DNA of 64,000 bases from Varanus komodoensis (GCF_004798865.1 NW_025336259.1:3778020-3842019), one strand, 5' to 3'; shown: positions 33,650 to 45,659, counted from the first letter of the stretch. The notes: a model not told the origin generated them from the sequence alone. Made by a program: numbers and translations.

Positions 33650-33720
33650 GCATGCGAACAGAAGCAGGGCCCTGCTAGATCAGGGTAAAGGTCTGTCAAG
33701 TCCAGGATGACGACCACCCA
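33650..33720 (-). mobile_element. CR1 3' terminal fragment
   Basis: GCGAACAGAAGCAGGGCCCT and CTGCTAGATCAGGGTAAAGG resemble the reversed CR1 end (...CCCTGCTGGATCAGGCCAAAGG). Short and diverged. Confidence 0.5.
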
Positions 33721-33904
33721 TGTTCCCCAGGAACTCGTACACGCAGTTCTGTTGCCACTTGTGCTGCTGATAGCATAGGACTATTTATTTGATTTTACTT
33801 GTACCCCACCTTTCTACTAAGAGGTAGCACTTCAATTTCACACAATTAAAATTGACAAGTAGCCACTGATGGCCTTGTCCTCTATCCATATCTGGCACTC
33901 TGAT

Positions 33905-34165
33905 TAGCGAGAAAGTGTAGTGGACTGGACTGGGGACCCAAAAGATCTGGAGTCTAATCTCCACTTGGCCATGAAATTCACGGCGTGGCTTTGGGCTTGT
34001 CATTCACTCTCAGGCTAGCCTACCTCGCAGGGTTGTTGTTGTGAGAACAAAATGGAGTGCTTAATTTTGTAAGCTGGCTAAAATGGAGAGGAGGAATGAT
34101 CTAAGTCACCTTAGGTTCTTTGCAGGGTAAAAGGCAAGATATAATGATTGTTATAAATAAATAAA
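33905..34165 (+). mobile_element. CORE-SINE, full length
   Basis: Head AAAGTGTAGTGGACTGGAC, box-B-like GGAGTCTAATCTCCACTTGG, core TGGCTTTGGGCTTGTCATTC, CTACCTCGCAGGGTTGTTG, GAACAAAATGGAG, and the tail ending in ATAAATAAATAAA. A full, moderately diverged copy. Confidence 0.85.
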
Positions 34166-34854
34166 CTTGCTGGAGAGAAGTGTTCAGTCCAATCCAGGAT
34201 ATACTCATAGTTCACATTAAGACGACTGCTATGCCCCAAGATGAACTTAGACCCAGAATCCTCTGCAGTAGGAACTGGTACCATGACAAATGCTAATGAA
34301 TTCCCCTGCAAAGAGAGATTTTTTTTTTTGGTATAACGGTTCTCTGAAGGCAGAAACCTTTTGAAAATCACAGATGTATGAGATAAAGGGAACTGGCAAT
34401 GGATTGGGTGAAAAGTCGCCCAGGGAGGTTGAACTTCAGAGTTATGACAAACTTCCATTCCCAAGATATCCTCATCAGTTTATCTTCTTTACCTTCAGAA
34501 ATATTCTTCTGCATCATTTTCACATGTCCTTTGTGTGTCCAAACCCATTGGGGGAAACTGAAGATCAAAAAGGGAAGTGATGGATTTGATTTTGCATAAA
34601 GGCATTGCTTGTGGGTTTGGGAGATGTCATGAAAGTCCCAAGAGTGAAACCCTGGGACTAGTGGATGTGTCACTACATTTTTGTTATAAAATAAAAGTGA
34701 CAGCAGTCACACATAAGCCTATCTAGAGAGAGATAAAAGTTTCACTTTGAAGTTGATGCAAATCTGTGGGGTGAGGGGGGGAAGCAGAGAGGCACTCTAT
34801 GAAAGTTTAGGAATAATGTAGGTCTCGTTCATTTAGCTCATTGGCAACATGGGG
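34166..34854. other. No feature recognised
   Basis: Unique sequence with a T10 run near 34320. No exon, RNA gene or repeat is recognised. Confidence 0.5.
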
Positions 34855-35150
34855 ATAAGCCACAATTTTGTGAGATTTCAAGATGGAAGAAAGAGCATCT
34901 CTCCAACAGACACATGGTACCGTGTCTGTGTCTCTTCTGTGGCACATGTAGCAGCCTTGGTTTGTCTGGTACATGACACGGAAGGAGGTTGCCATTCATG
35001 TACCTTCTTTGTTCCATGAGCATGCACAGACTTCCTCTCAGCTTGGCTCGTTTACGAATGCCAGGCTGAAGGTGGGAGGCGGTTTGTGGATGCCAGAGGG
35101 GCAGATTCCGGGAAGCTTCATCACAACACTAGTTTAGACTGCCTTGAATG
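34855..35150 (+). repeat. Foldback/hairpin family copy 4 (longest uninterrupted)
   Basis: Contains CTTCTGTGGCACATGTAGCA, GACACGGAAGGAGGTTGCC, GTTCCATGAGCATGCACAG, TTGTGGATGCCAGAGGGGC and AGCTTCATCACAACACTAG in the order of copies 1-3. It shows that the unsplit element is about 300 bp. Confidence 0.6.
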
Positions 35151-35444
35151 CTGGAAATCTGGGTAATGCGCTGGACTTTATGCTTTTATGTTTGAATAAA
35201 GCTCAGGAACTACAGTGCTTGACTTCTTGTGCACTAAGAGTACTGGCTTGGTTCTCCCCACAAGCTTCATTTGCAAAGCTGGCGGCTGCATCACTTTCTT
35301 GGGATGAATTCTGGCCAAGGGTAATCAGCAGAAGCTGCAAAGCACCCCTCTCCTCTTTCTACCACTTGTCTGAAGAACGGAAAGAGTCCTGCTGTTATCA
35401 GAGCAAAGGTCCATGGACTCCGTTGTTTCGTTTTTTTCATAGTC

Positions 35445-35685
35445 AGATGTTTGTATTTATTTATTATATTTCTTTCCCACTTTTTTCCTGCTAGGAACCT
35501 AAGGTAGCTTACATAATCCTACTCCACTTCATTTATCCTCACAACAACAATCCTGTGAGGTAGGTTAAGTTGAGAGTCAGTGACTGGGTCAAATCACCCA
35601 GTGAGCTTCACGGCTGAGTGACAACTAGAACCTGAGTCCCAGTCCAGTGCTCTAACCACTGTACCACATTGGCTTTCTGTCAGAC
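35445..35685 (-). mobile_element. CORE-SINE, full length
   Basis: Tail TATTTATTTATTATATTTC, then CTAGGAACCTAAGGTAGCTT, TTATCCTCACAACAACAATC, CACCCAGTGAGCTTCACGG, AACTAGAACCTGAGTCCCAG (reversed box-B region) and CTCTAACCACTGTACCACAT (reversed box A). A complete copy on the minus strand. Confidence 0.88.
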
Positions 35686-35839
35686 AGAGGCTGTCAAGAA
35701 AGGGGCAAGCAGGTTGAACTGCTGATGGCTGCCGGGAATTGGTATTCCGAGGCATAATGGTCCTGAACATGAAGGATTCATCTAACCATGATGATAATTC
35801 CTTCCCACAGTGAGTCCTGTGGAGGGACTGTAAATTTGG

Positions 35840-36000
35840 AAGCATTTGCACCTGCCATGGGCTCTCAGCCCAACCTACCTCACAGGGTTGTTGTGGGGAT
35901 AAGATTGAGAGCAGCAGGAGAATGATGTAAGCCGCTTTGAGTTCTTAAAAAAAAGGGGGGATATAACTCAAATTAAAATAAAATAAAATAAATAAAAATG
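35840..36000 (+). mobile_element. CORE-SINE, 3' half
   Basis: CTCTCAGCCCAACCTACCTC, CAGGGTTGTTGTGGGGATAA, GAATGATGTAAGCCGCTTTG and an AAAATAAAATAAAATAAAT tail. The head is missing. Confidence 0.88.
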
Positions 36001-36059
36001 TGTCCACTTAGAATTAAGATGGTAGCTTCTGCACACTTAAAGGACTCCTTTCATAGCCA

Positions 36060-36205
36060 GATGGATATAAATATATTATTATTATTATTATTATGGATTT
36101 TTAACCCAACCCATTAGCCACATGGCTCCCTGGGTGAGTTACAACAATAAAACCAAAAATACAATATAAAAACAGGAATCACTAATTACAATAAAACATT
36201 AGCAC
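36060..36205 (-). mobile_element. L2-type 3' tail
   Basis: (ATT)n run at 36067-36093, then GGATTTTTAACCCAACCC and GGTGAGTTACAACAATAAAA, the reversed tail text of an L2 or L2-tailed SINE. Confidence 0.55.
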
Positions 36206-37384
36206 AATAAAATAATTATTCCTTCCACCCTCCATGGCCCTGTGAGCTTCCTGGATCCATGGCATATTGAGATAAGAAGAAGTAGATCGATTCATTTTAT
36301 TGCCTGGGGAACTTCTGAGTTCCTTCGAATTCAATTCTGCAGCAGGATTGCTTTTCTCTGCTGGTGTTGTTTTCTGAGCAGTAGAGCAGGAAACACCCAT
36401 TCCCACCCTATCAGGACTGTGCTGGATGTTAAGAATGCTCTCCCTTCGTCCCACAGAGGGCAAAAATGTGGGGGTCTAAACTGTGGGGCTTTGTGGAACT
36501 AGCAGTTAATACAGTGGCTTTGCGCCTTAACTCCTTTTCCTGTCTCAAGCACTAAATAGCACAGTGAAGGAAGCTTTTCGGAAGCAGGAGAAATATGCTC
36601 CCTGCCAGCCCCAGAGAGCGGACAAAGGTGCTTATCCAGGCTGGCTAGAACTCTGAGCAGGAGCGATAGGAAAGGGAAAAGCTCCAGTATTTTTTGGAGT
36701 GCCCTCATTTAATTAAGAGAGCATTCCTGTTACTGATCTTGGGGGGCTTCGATGCATCCAGTGGATTCGTAGCACGCAGATCCTTCCCCCATTTCTTTTA
36801 CTGGGTGCATTTTGAAAAGAACTTGTTCTGCACAGACACACATTCTAAATACAAAAGACACTTCATGTTAAAATAAACCAACAAATGAGGCAAGTGAAGA
36901 CCAATTCACACAGGCAAGGAATGAGTACCGTTAATAATGTGATGAAGAAAAAAGCTTTCTCTCACTTCAGTTATGTTTGTAAAACACACACACTCACAAT
37001 TGTACGCAGAGCTACATGCGATTAACAAGCAGAAAGTAAGTGCTACGATTCTACAGGATTTAGTAATTGAATCCACCAAGGATAATGATGTTGACCTTCC
37101 CATTTGGAAATAAACTAGGCATTCAGCTTATAAGTGCTGCTCGCATTAATTCTAATTGCCCATACAAGGCTACGCGGCACGATACTGCCAGAAAGACAAG
37201 GAACAGGTAAATAATGATTACCATTACCCTGTTTTACTAACAACATCAACAACGCAAAGGAGTATTTACGGCAACAGTTTCTGGACCATGTAAAATCCAG
37301 ATCTCGACATCTGGATGCCGCTGCTCCAATATGTGGATTTTCCTCCACGTGCCAGAGCCCATGTATCAAAGCATATCATAAGGA
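36206..37384. other. No gene; possible conserved block 36930-37260
   Basis: The second half is repeat-free and rich in AATTG/ATTAAT words: GTAATTGAATCC, CGCATTAATTCTAATTGCCC and AATAATGATTACCATTACCC. It could be a conserved non-coding element. No open frame of note. Confidence 0.3.
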
Positions 37385-37480
37385 CACCAAATCTGCTTTG
37401 CTGATTCAGGCCAAAAGTCCATCTCACCCAGAATGCTGCCTTCCAACAGCAGCTGGCCAGGAGCTGCAGGGAGATAGGAA
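37385..37480 (-). mobile_element. CR1 3' terminal fragment
   Basis: GCTGATTCAGGCCAAAAGTC and CCAGAATGCTGCCTTCCAAC match the reversed CR1 end text (GGATCAGGCCAAAGGCCC..., CCAGCATCCTGTTTCC). Confidence 0.65.
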
Positions 37481-37654
37481 CAGGGCATGAAGCAGATTGT
37501 GGTGTGTTCTTGGTTGTGTCCAGGTTGTGACATTAGGGTGGACACTCCAGACTGTGTTTCCCCCATCTGTGTCACCTTCACACATGCTTGCTCATCAGGC
37601 TGTTCCAACCCATTTGCATGAAAATTCTCGCCGAGGCTCAGATGGAAATTGATT

Positions 37655-38050
37655 GTTCAGAACGAATCATTTGCCGAGCGGGTGAACTTTAGCTCAGTAG
37701 CAGTGATGTGTGAATCAGTCAAACACAGGCTCACCAAAGTTCTCCAGGTTTGTTCTCAAAGCTTGTTCTGGCATGAGTTCATGGCCGATTGCAAGCTTTG
37801 CTTTTTTCCTTTTGGCAGGAAAACTCATGTGCATTTTCCAAGATCAGTTGGTCATGACTTGAAATGTGTGCTTTTTTTCTCCCATTGACTGAAATGTATT
37901 TGTGCACATTTTTCAAATGTATGCATTGTGTCAAACAGCTTTTTTTTGGCCTGTGAATCACGCTGCAAGCTTGGGCATGCATAGAGTTCAACCACAGATA
38001 TTTCCTGACTGAGTGAACTGGGTCAATCTTGATAAAAATGGGACTAATTT
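37655..38050 (+). repeat. TGCACA-rich dispersed repeat, copy 3
   Basis: CGAATCATTTGCCGAGCGGG start, GTGCACATTTTTCAAATGTA centre and TGCAAGCTTGGGCATGC near the end align with copy 1 and with the reversed copy at 47.2 kb. About 390 bp; this is the most complete copy together with the 47-kb one. Confidence 0.55.
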
Positions 38051-41000
38051 CTCAAAAGTTCCCATTCAGTATTAGAGTTTTGCACAAAGGTTTAATTACC
38101 AAACATCAGTAAAGTCATTGATTTTTTTGGTCAGTGTACTGGACTTCAACAACCCTACCCAAAGACAGGATGGGAGGCTTTTTAGTCTAGCCTGCATTTT
38201 TAAGCCAACCGACCTAATTCATATTTCCCAAACTACTGTTTGGATTGGGCTGCAGTTATATTTCAGACTGCATACTCTTTGAAATTTTGTGATACTCAAA
38301 CACTGGATTCAGAAATGTGTACAGCAACACACTAGGGAAAGTTGCATAAAAATCATCATGCCAGAAAAATAAAAAATGAAATAAAAGTTTGCATGAAAAT
38401 AAAAGCAAATATGCAGGAGTTTTGATTATTTTAAAGACTGGTGTTGAAATTGGATAGAGGAGAGTGTGAAGATGATGTGGAATGGAAACAGACTGTTTTG
38501 CCCATCCCTACTCATAAGCAGATTGGGAATTTCCTTTCTTTAGCTCAGGATTCCTGCAGCCACAGCCTAACAAAAGGGCAAATTCCATTTTTTTTTTGGG
38601 GGGGGGAGTAATTTGGAGGTAATCACTGCTGGACTAGAGGAGCAATCAATCTCACCTGGTGTCTACAAGTCCTCAGAACCCAAACCTTTTAAGGTCTCGT
38701 TGCTTAGTCTAACTAGTTTTAGGGTAGTAGACACCTTCATTCATGTTTTACTCTGATCTGAAGAAGGCATTTATCATATTAAAAGAAAGAGTTGCCACCA
38801 GCTGGCTGGCAAGTGGATTTATGGACCTCTGTTTGGAAATTCAGCCTTTCCAGTTTTTATTGCAAATGGATCCCAAGCAGTACCACCCCACTGTTCAAAT
38901 CTGAAACAAAAATAGAACCTCCAGATGTTACCTTCGAATCCAAATTTCCCACAACAGAAGCAAAGCTAGCGTCCAGGCAATACCAATTCAATTTGAAATA
39001 CAGGGGTTGCTAACCTGGCTCCATTACAGCGGACTCAGAAATAGAAATGACTGTAGGTTCTGCAGATCCCTGCTTGGGGTTATCTGATCTTCCACTTTTA
39101 TGAACAGTGCAGAAAACCATTCTGAAAAAGAAAAGAAACAGAAAATCATGCTGTGTGAATGAGGCCATCAGAAGGGGCGACCAATTCCTTGGCCGACCTT
39201 TCCCAAATTAGAGAAACACATACAAAATTAATTTAACAATAATTATAATAAAAATTAGGTGGAGAAAAGGTTGGATGAAGGCCATTTCACGGCAAGACTT
39301 TCTTCCTACCACAGAGAAGAAAGACTTTCCAGTTATTAGAGTCAAGATGCTGCCTCCTCCTCGTCATTATTCCAAAGTGAAATGCTTGGAGATCAGCACA
39401 TTCTAGAGATTTTGACCTTCATTTTTTGTTTCAAGCAAAGCAAAACAGAGTGAAAGAAACCAGCAGAAGCAGCTGGTTGAAACTCAGCCAAAGGGCTTCA
39501 GTTGTCTGAAGGAGCAGTCTTGCCTTAGAGTAAAGCCACACATTTTCTCTGTATACCCCAGGAGGTCCTCAGCAGTAGGTTCTCTCGAGAATTCAAGGCG
39601 CTGTCCCTGTCTTGCTAAAACAGGCTTAATTATACTTTATTGCTTCTCAGAGTGAATATCTGAAAACTGTTATTGAACTACAGCCAGCAAAGGAAGGTAT
39701 TCAGAGGTCAGTGCTATTTGGTCAACAGTGTTCCATTAGTTGTCCTTAATGTGGACAAGGTAAAGAAAGTAGAAATGGATGAAAGGAAGAAGTGGATGCT
39801 TTTGAGATCGGTGGATTAGTTCAAAACGGGATTTCCATGGATTATGAACAACATGTGCATTTATGCAGAAGGAGGGTTGGGATTGCCTAGAAGGGATACT
39901 CCCTTCATTAAGAATACTCCCTTCATTAAGCAGGAAAAAGACAAGCAAGTTTTAGCTGATTAATGTATAGGGGGTTTGCATTCATTTCACGAGAAGTGAA
40001 ATATCGAACCAAATGGGGGTGATTTGGTTCTGTTTTCATGTATTATGAACCAAGGTACAAAAAGCCCGTTTTTGTTACCCTACTTGTTCCCTTTCATCAC
40101 TCAGTCAGGGGAGTGGCTGGCAGCAAGCAGAGAAGGAAAACAGACTAAATGTTATAGAAGGGAAAACACGACATGTTTCTTGTAATTGCACCCTTAGGTA
40201 AAATGCCCATTACTACCTTTTGCTTAAAAATAGGTAGTTCCAGTGGAAACTGGATAAGGTTGCTTTGGGAACTGCCCCGGCTTATGGGCCCCTGGTTCCC
40301 CATCCTATGGACTGAAAGACCCGTGTTGTTCTCTTCCACAATATGATATTAGAATTAGTCCACAAGAACGGACGGGATATATTCCGTTTTTGCTGGTGCT
40401 GCTAAGAATGCAACATGGTGTATACTTGGGTTGGGTCTTGAATCAGGCTGCCAGCACCCGACCTCCTCCGCTATCCTGTTCTTTCCCACAAGAAAAAGAT
40501 GCCTGGCAACTGTTGCATTTAATGCATTACCTCAGCTGTAGTCTTATCCTGCCCAGGAGCTCTGGAAAGACCAACCCCTGTCCATGAGGCCCCATGAAGC
40601 CCTGAACTTGGAGTTTGCAATTCTTCCTGAGCATGGTACCTCCCACTACAGCAGTACATTTTGAAGGTCTCCTCAACCACGAGGGTGTCCAAGAAGAGTC
40701 TACAAATTCAGATCGTTGTGTTGATCCTTGGCAACAAACCAATTTGATCAAGAGTCTGTTTTGTTTTTGTTTTTTTGTGGGGGGGGGAGTTATGGGTATG
40801 GATTGCAGAGTCAAGACCAAGCTACTCAAAAGACTTTGCACTGCAACATGGAATATCTGGGTGCTGCTGCTGAGGAAAGAGATTTCTCCTCAGCGGCAAT
40901 GGGAACTGCAGTTATGCTCCAAGGGAAAAGGGGATTCTGTGGACAGTAGCCAATGAAGTCGGCAACCCTGCTAAAGAAATGACCCAGAGCTGCATCTCTG

Positions 41001-41399
41001 GGTGTCTTGGCTCCACTACACCACTCATGACTGGTAGGGCTTCCACACTATGGCAAACAAGCCATGCAGATTTTTGCCGGAATGCACTGGTCAAACCAAT
41101 GCACAGTTCCCATGGCAACCCTGATTCTGTGCTCCTTGCCCCATCCTTCCACTCTCACCATGCATCCCAGCATCCCCCACGAGTGCAACTGCTTCCCTTG
41201 CACTAACTATTGGTCCACAGCAGCCTCACCCTGATTTGTCCACTGAGGCTTGGAGGCGGGCTCTCCCTCTTGCCCCTCCAACATGTATCTGCAACTCTGC
41301 AATGTTTTCCTGCCACTCTAGCTCCCCAGATATTTTTTATTCAATCATAATAAACATTTTTGCTACAATTTCCCTCTCCTCCCTTTGTGCATTTATCCA
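38051..41399. other. Longest unrecognised stretch (3.3 kb)
   Basis: Unique-looking, mostly A/T-moderate sequence. T/G runs occur at about 38590-38606 and 40770-40787. All open frames are short and without domains. No exon, RNA gene or family is recognised. An eroded TGCACA-type remnant may lie near 38300-38420. Confidence 0.5.
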
Positions 41400-41740
41400 C
41401 TTTCTCCTTCTTTCTGAAAGTAAACATGGAGACAGGCACATCGCTTGGCCAATAGGAACGAAGCAGGTGATGATGCGTGTGTCGCTAGGCAGCTGAGGGT
41501 AGTAGAGAATGGATGGCTGAGCAGCCCCTTCCACAGCCACTCTTTCCACAGGGTTCTATGGTTTCTCCATATTCACAATGGTAAAATGGAGGTTCTAGAT
41601 CCAGACAACCAGAGAAGCTGCAGGAAAGCATGGAAACCTTAGAGCAGATCATTGGTTCTCTCCATGGTTTCCATGAAGAAATGACATGTCTGGATCCAGA
41701 CAAGATGAAAGACCAGCAAGGGAAGACATCATCATAGCTT
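41400..41740 (+). mobile_element. 0.5-kb terminal-inverted-repeat family, copy D
   Basis: GCCACTCTTTCCACAGGGTT and TCTCCATGGTTTCCATGAAG align with copy B (GCCACTCTTTCCAGAGGACT, TTAGCATGGTTTCTCAAGAC) in the same orientation. It has the distinct variant GTCTGGATCCAGAC, a perfect 14-bp palindrome at 41688-41701. Diverged. Confidence 0.5.
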
Positions 41741-42727
41741 CTTATGGCATGCAAACAAGGCTGCTGTCTTCTCCCCCTCCCCCCGCCCGATGGTGGGTGC
41801 TTTGGGATCGCATTTCTACTCGGTTCTGACACACACATCTGCTTCAGGTCCAACTGGGCTGGCAGACACCTCTGCCTGGGATGCAAACCCTGCCTGGAGC
41901 CCCCTCCTGAATTGCACACTTTCGAAAGACTGAAACTAGGTTGCATAGAATTTGTAGGCATCAAAACCAAGTTATTTTGGGAAGGAACGCAAGTGATACG
42001 ACAAGAAACCGGCCAGAGAGAACCGATTTCTTCTCTGAATTGCCTCTGCTGACTCTACCTTAAATGAGACATTTTAACAGGCCTCTCTGCTCTGGTTGTG
42101 TAGCACCCTTTGCTTCCTAGGTGGGGTTTTCCCTCATTTGATTAGCTAGGCACTCGGAGGGTGTTTGATGAAGCCTGCAGTCCAACCATGGGGGCTGCCA
42201 CATTGAACCTGAGGTCCCTGCAGCTTTCAGTGCTCCGCTTCCTCGCCTTCAGCAGTGGCACAGGACTTGTTTTGCCATGGCAAGTTTTCTGGATTCGTTC
42301 TGCCTCCTGCTGCCCCACGCCATCTTTTCCTTGGTCTGTTGAAGGTTCCATTTGAAGTACCTGGCTGGGTCAACACACTAGTTCCTCGCCCAGGACAGGG
42401 TCAGCCCCACCACCTGGCATGTCTGGGCAGCTGCTAAGGCCCTACACTGCTACTGCCATGGTGCCCCCTTTCTCCTTTGCTGGCACCCAGGCAGGAGACC
42501 CTTTCAGGTGACCCTCGCTGCCAGCCAGTCCCCGGATGCCTCCATACAACGCCACTCTGGGGCATTGCGAAACATGGAAACGGGTCCTCCGACTTCAGGT
42601 GTGGCATCCACCCAATACCGCTGCCAGGTAGATCTGGTGGGTTCCACGGACAGAGGAAGCTCACCGGGCACCAACCCTTCCCAGAAGCACTCAGGCAGAG
42701 ACATAAGCCAAGAATGAGAATGACAGC
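41741..42727. other. No feature recognised
   Basis: About 1 kb, somewhat C-rich, unique-looking. Overlapping open frames on both strands show no conserved domain. Confidence 0.5.
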
Positions 42728-42860
42728 CTTAGGAGACAGTGTGGTACAATGGTTAGAGTGCTGGTCTGGGAGTTTGAATCCCCCACTTAACCACTGCCTT
42801 TCAGCTGACTTACATCAGGGGGTCGCTCCAAAGATATAATGGGGAAAGGGAAACAATCAA
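42728..42860 (+). mobile_element. CORE-SINE, internally shortened
   Basis: Head AGTGTGGTACAATGGTTAGA (box A), GTTTGAATCCCCCACTTAAC (box B), then an abbreviated core CATCAGGGGGTCGC and GATATAATGGGGAAAGG. The middle of the core is missing. Confidence 0.75.
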
Positions 42861-43049
42861 TACTATTCCAGTCTTCGGTGGAAGCATGGAGCAAGAAATC
42901 CCATTAAACCATGGTGGACATGCAGCCCCCCCCCCCACTTCTGGATTTCAGGCACCAAGTGGCCTCCAGCCGCACCCACGAAAGCTCTCCACATTCCTTC
43001 CCAAAGCTCATTCCAACTCAAGTCTGTAAGAGACAGCATGCCTTGTTTT

Positions 43050-43125
43050 CCATTCTACATTTATTTATTTAGAAAATTTCTAGGACGCCCCATTCGCCGA
43101 AGGCTCGGGGCGGCTTACAAACAGC
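43050..43125 (-). mobile_element. L2 LINE 3' tail
   Basis: TTTATTTATTTAGAAAATTT, then AGGACGCCCCATTCGCCGA and GGCTCGGGGCGGCTTACAA match the reversed L2 tail closely. Only the last 75 bases are present. Confidence 0.85.
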
Positions 43126-43370
43126 CACGTGCATTTTCATGAATATTTTCCCATGGGTATGCATCAGTTGTGCACAGCTTTGAAATGTATGCATTCTTCT
43201 TCCACTGTTCAAGCCTAGTTGTACACGTTTTTCAAAAGTATGCTGCTAAACGTGTTCAAGAACCGTACATTGCCTTGCCCGTGTGGCAACACGCAGACTT
43301 CGGCTGTGTCTTGTATCCGAGGGTTTGTTTGGTCCACAAGGTGTGCATTGTGGGTTGAACCCATATAAAA
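43126..43370 (+). repeat. TGCACA-rich dispersed repeat, copy 4
   Basis: GTGCATTTTCATGAATATTT, ATGCATCAGTTGTGCACAGC and TTGTACACGTTTTTCAAAAG follow copy 3. It starts right at the L2 tail end. Confidence 0.5.
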
Positions 43371-43499
43371 TAGGAACTCAAATCAATTTTTCATATAGCC
43401 TTTCACACAACTGCCACTTTCTATATAGCGATTTGCCGGAGTGCTGGTTTTAACCTATACAGTCTTACACGGCTTGAGACCACAATTCCTGCTGGAGCA

Positions 43500-43905
43500 C
43501 CTCTCCTAACCACAATCTGCTCAAACACTACACTCAACCTCTGGGACCTTCCTTGAGTGCCACCTCCAAGGAAGGCTCAGAGGCGGGTAGCAAGGGGAGG
43601 GCTTCCTCAGTGGTGGCCCCCCATTTATGGAACCGTCTTCCCACTGCAGCTTGCCTGGCCCCAGCTTTGTCATCCTCAGTGCCAGATTAATGCTGAGGCC
43701 TTTAAAACTTGCCAGAACACCCGGGGCCTGAGGAGATTCCCCATCCCAAGCTTTGACACAGCGATTCTTTGCTGTTTTTAGCTGTTCTGAATTTTTCCAT
43801 ATTTTTCTGTTTTTATGGTATTTTTATCATCTTGCGTATGGATTGTTATAAACCACCCAGAGATCTTCCGCTAAGGGATGGCATGGAAACAGATACATAC
43901 ATGAA
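43500..43905 (+). mobile_element. L2 LINE 3' end, old
   Basis: GGGAGGGCTTCCTCAGTGG, GGCCCCCCATTTATGGAACC (L2 .APHLWNRLP-type text), AGGCCTTTAAAACTTGCC, and the tail GTTATAAACCACCCAGAG then GGGATGGCATGGAAACAG. It is more diverged than the 48.4 and 61.2 kb copies. Confidence 0.75.
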
Positions 43906-43924
43906 AGATAATTTGGCTTATCAT

Positions 43925-44000
43925 CCCCATCAACCCCAGCCAGCATAGCCAATGTGAAGGATACTAGAAGCTGCAGGCCAAAACATTTGAGGGGCTAAGA
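43925..44000. mobile_element. Foldback-MITE fragment
   Basis: CATCCCCATCAACCCCAGCC then AGCATAGCCAATG is the reversed arm of the ACTACAACTCCCAT foldback family. Confidence 0.55.
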
Positions 44001-45479
44001 AACTAGACATCATTGAGAAGGTTTCTACCCAGGGATGGGGTGAGAATTTGAGGCAGGCCCTCAACAGGAGAACAGGAAACAGGAGCATGGAAACACCCAT
44101 CCATGTCTGCTTTGCAAGGAAGCAAAGCAAGCAGCTAGGAAGGGCTGGTTGTGGAATCACTGCGGCCGAGAAGCAAAAGCTCACCTGCCTCAGCAGAGCC
44201 TGGGAGCAAACAGCCCTAGGAAAGGTGGTCTTCCTCTCCTTTCCTTTCCCCGCAAAGTGTCTCCAGGTGCAGCCCTTCGAAGTGTGTGGGTTGGGGGAAT
44301 AAACCAGGCAGGGCTTTTTCAGCATTCTTTCTGATTGCTTGCAAAAGTCCTCAGAGTTTTCTTAGTGCACAAAAGCAAAAATGGCCAGACTCCACCTGTG
44401 TGTGTTTGCCAAGCCGCCTCCTCCTCCCCTTCCCCACATTCCAAGGGGTTATTTTTGTGTTTGCATGGCCAGAAGTGAGACTGTGCAAAGACGGCTCTTG
44501 CTTCCCACTCTGCTGTTGGTGATAACTAGGGCACAGATGTGTGATTCCACCCTGCTTGCAAACTTCACATCACTTCCTATGTCCGTTGGGAATACAGATT
44601 TCCAAAGAAGCATTTCCTTAGACTGACTTAATAGTGGGATCGGAGAAAGGCCTGCACGGATCACTGGCTGTAAATCCTCCCAGAGGAATCCTGCAGGCTG
44701 GGGCTGGCAGGGCAGGCCTGGGAGGGGGTGGTGCTGGAAGTGCATGTCCCAGCCAGAGCTGCTTGGACCCCCTCCCCTCGTCCACCATTGCAGCCTGGTG
44801 CCCTCCTGCCTCTGGCCGAGGTGAGGCAATGGAGGTGGTGGATGAAAGAGCAGGAGATGCTCCAGCCCTCTTGCCCCCTGCTCTTTGCCCACCAAGCCAG
44901 CAAGGGGTAGCAAGGACGAGGAAGAGGATGAGGAACAACAGCAGCTGGTGCCTCTGGTGGAGAGGGCAGAACCCACGGAGGGAGCGAGCTGTCTGAGTGG
45001 GTCTTGCCCAAGGGCCTTCCACAGCCTGACCCCGGTCTGGAGCAGGTCCTGCGTATGCTCTGGTCTGAGCGCCACCCTCTGGCACAGAAAGAACTGCAGT
45101 GGCGGTGTACAGCCATAGCCCCCTCGGTTGGCAAGTGGCAGCGAGCCTCTGGGTTGGCCATTCACTGCATAAATACGAGGAGCCTTGCCGTTTGCCCTTG
45201 CCTGGGTGACAGAGCCAGATCGGCCCCATGCAGCAGCCCTGGTCTCTTTCAGACGCCTTATCCCAGTGCATTCAAAGTGCTGATGTTAACCTTTCAAACC
45301 CCTAACCATTTGGGAAAAGCTCATTGGAAGGAGTCCGGACACTCTCCAAAGTCGACCTTGGCTCCAAGACAGGCTGCAGAGGTCTTGCTTTCTAGCCTGT
45401 TCTTAAGAACGATCATGCTATGGGGGATACTAGCTGCAGAGTCTGTTTGGGGGTGACCCCATACCTTTAGAATGCCCCA
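44001..45479. other. GC-rich patch without a supportable gene
   Basis: The centre (about 44640-45260) is GC-rich and gives the longest open frames of the window: about 240 and 217 codons on the minus strand, and up to 150 on the plus strand. They overlap in several frames at once, are Ser/Pro/Leu-rich and show no domain, as expected when GC bias removes stops. No clear CpG island promoter or splice-bounded exon is evident. Confidence 0.5.
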
Positions 45480-45655
45480 TTTAGTTTTCGGTGAGCTCTA
45501 AAGACTTCTCTGCTGTTATTTTGCCGCTAGTTTTTATTTTCCCCTCCTCCTTTAATTTGTCACTAATTATGATCAGTGACATAATTGCAGCTGATTGGTT
45601 CATGTCCTTGTATGCCCCCAATGTTCTCCTATGCAATGACTTTGGAACACTGTCT
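45480..45655. promoter_or_regulatory. Candidate conserved non-coding block
   Basis: CTTTAATTTGTCACTAATTA, then TGATCAGTGACATAATTGCA and GCTGATTGGTTC give a dense run of homeodomain-like (TAATTA, ATAATTG) and CCAAT-like words in repeat-free DNA. Inference only. Confidence 0.35.
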
Positions 45656-45659
45656 TATG

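Noticed and set aside
44449-45271. Long minus-strand open frames (about 240 and 217 codons) in the GC-rich patch
   Set aside because: Several frames on both strands are open together, the proteins are Ser/Pro/Leu-rich without domains, and GC bias alone explains the lack of stops.
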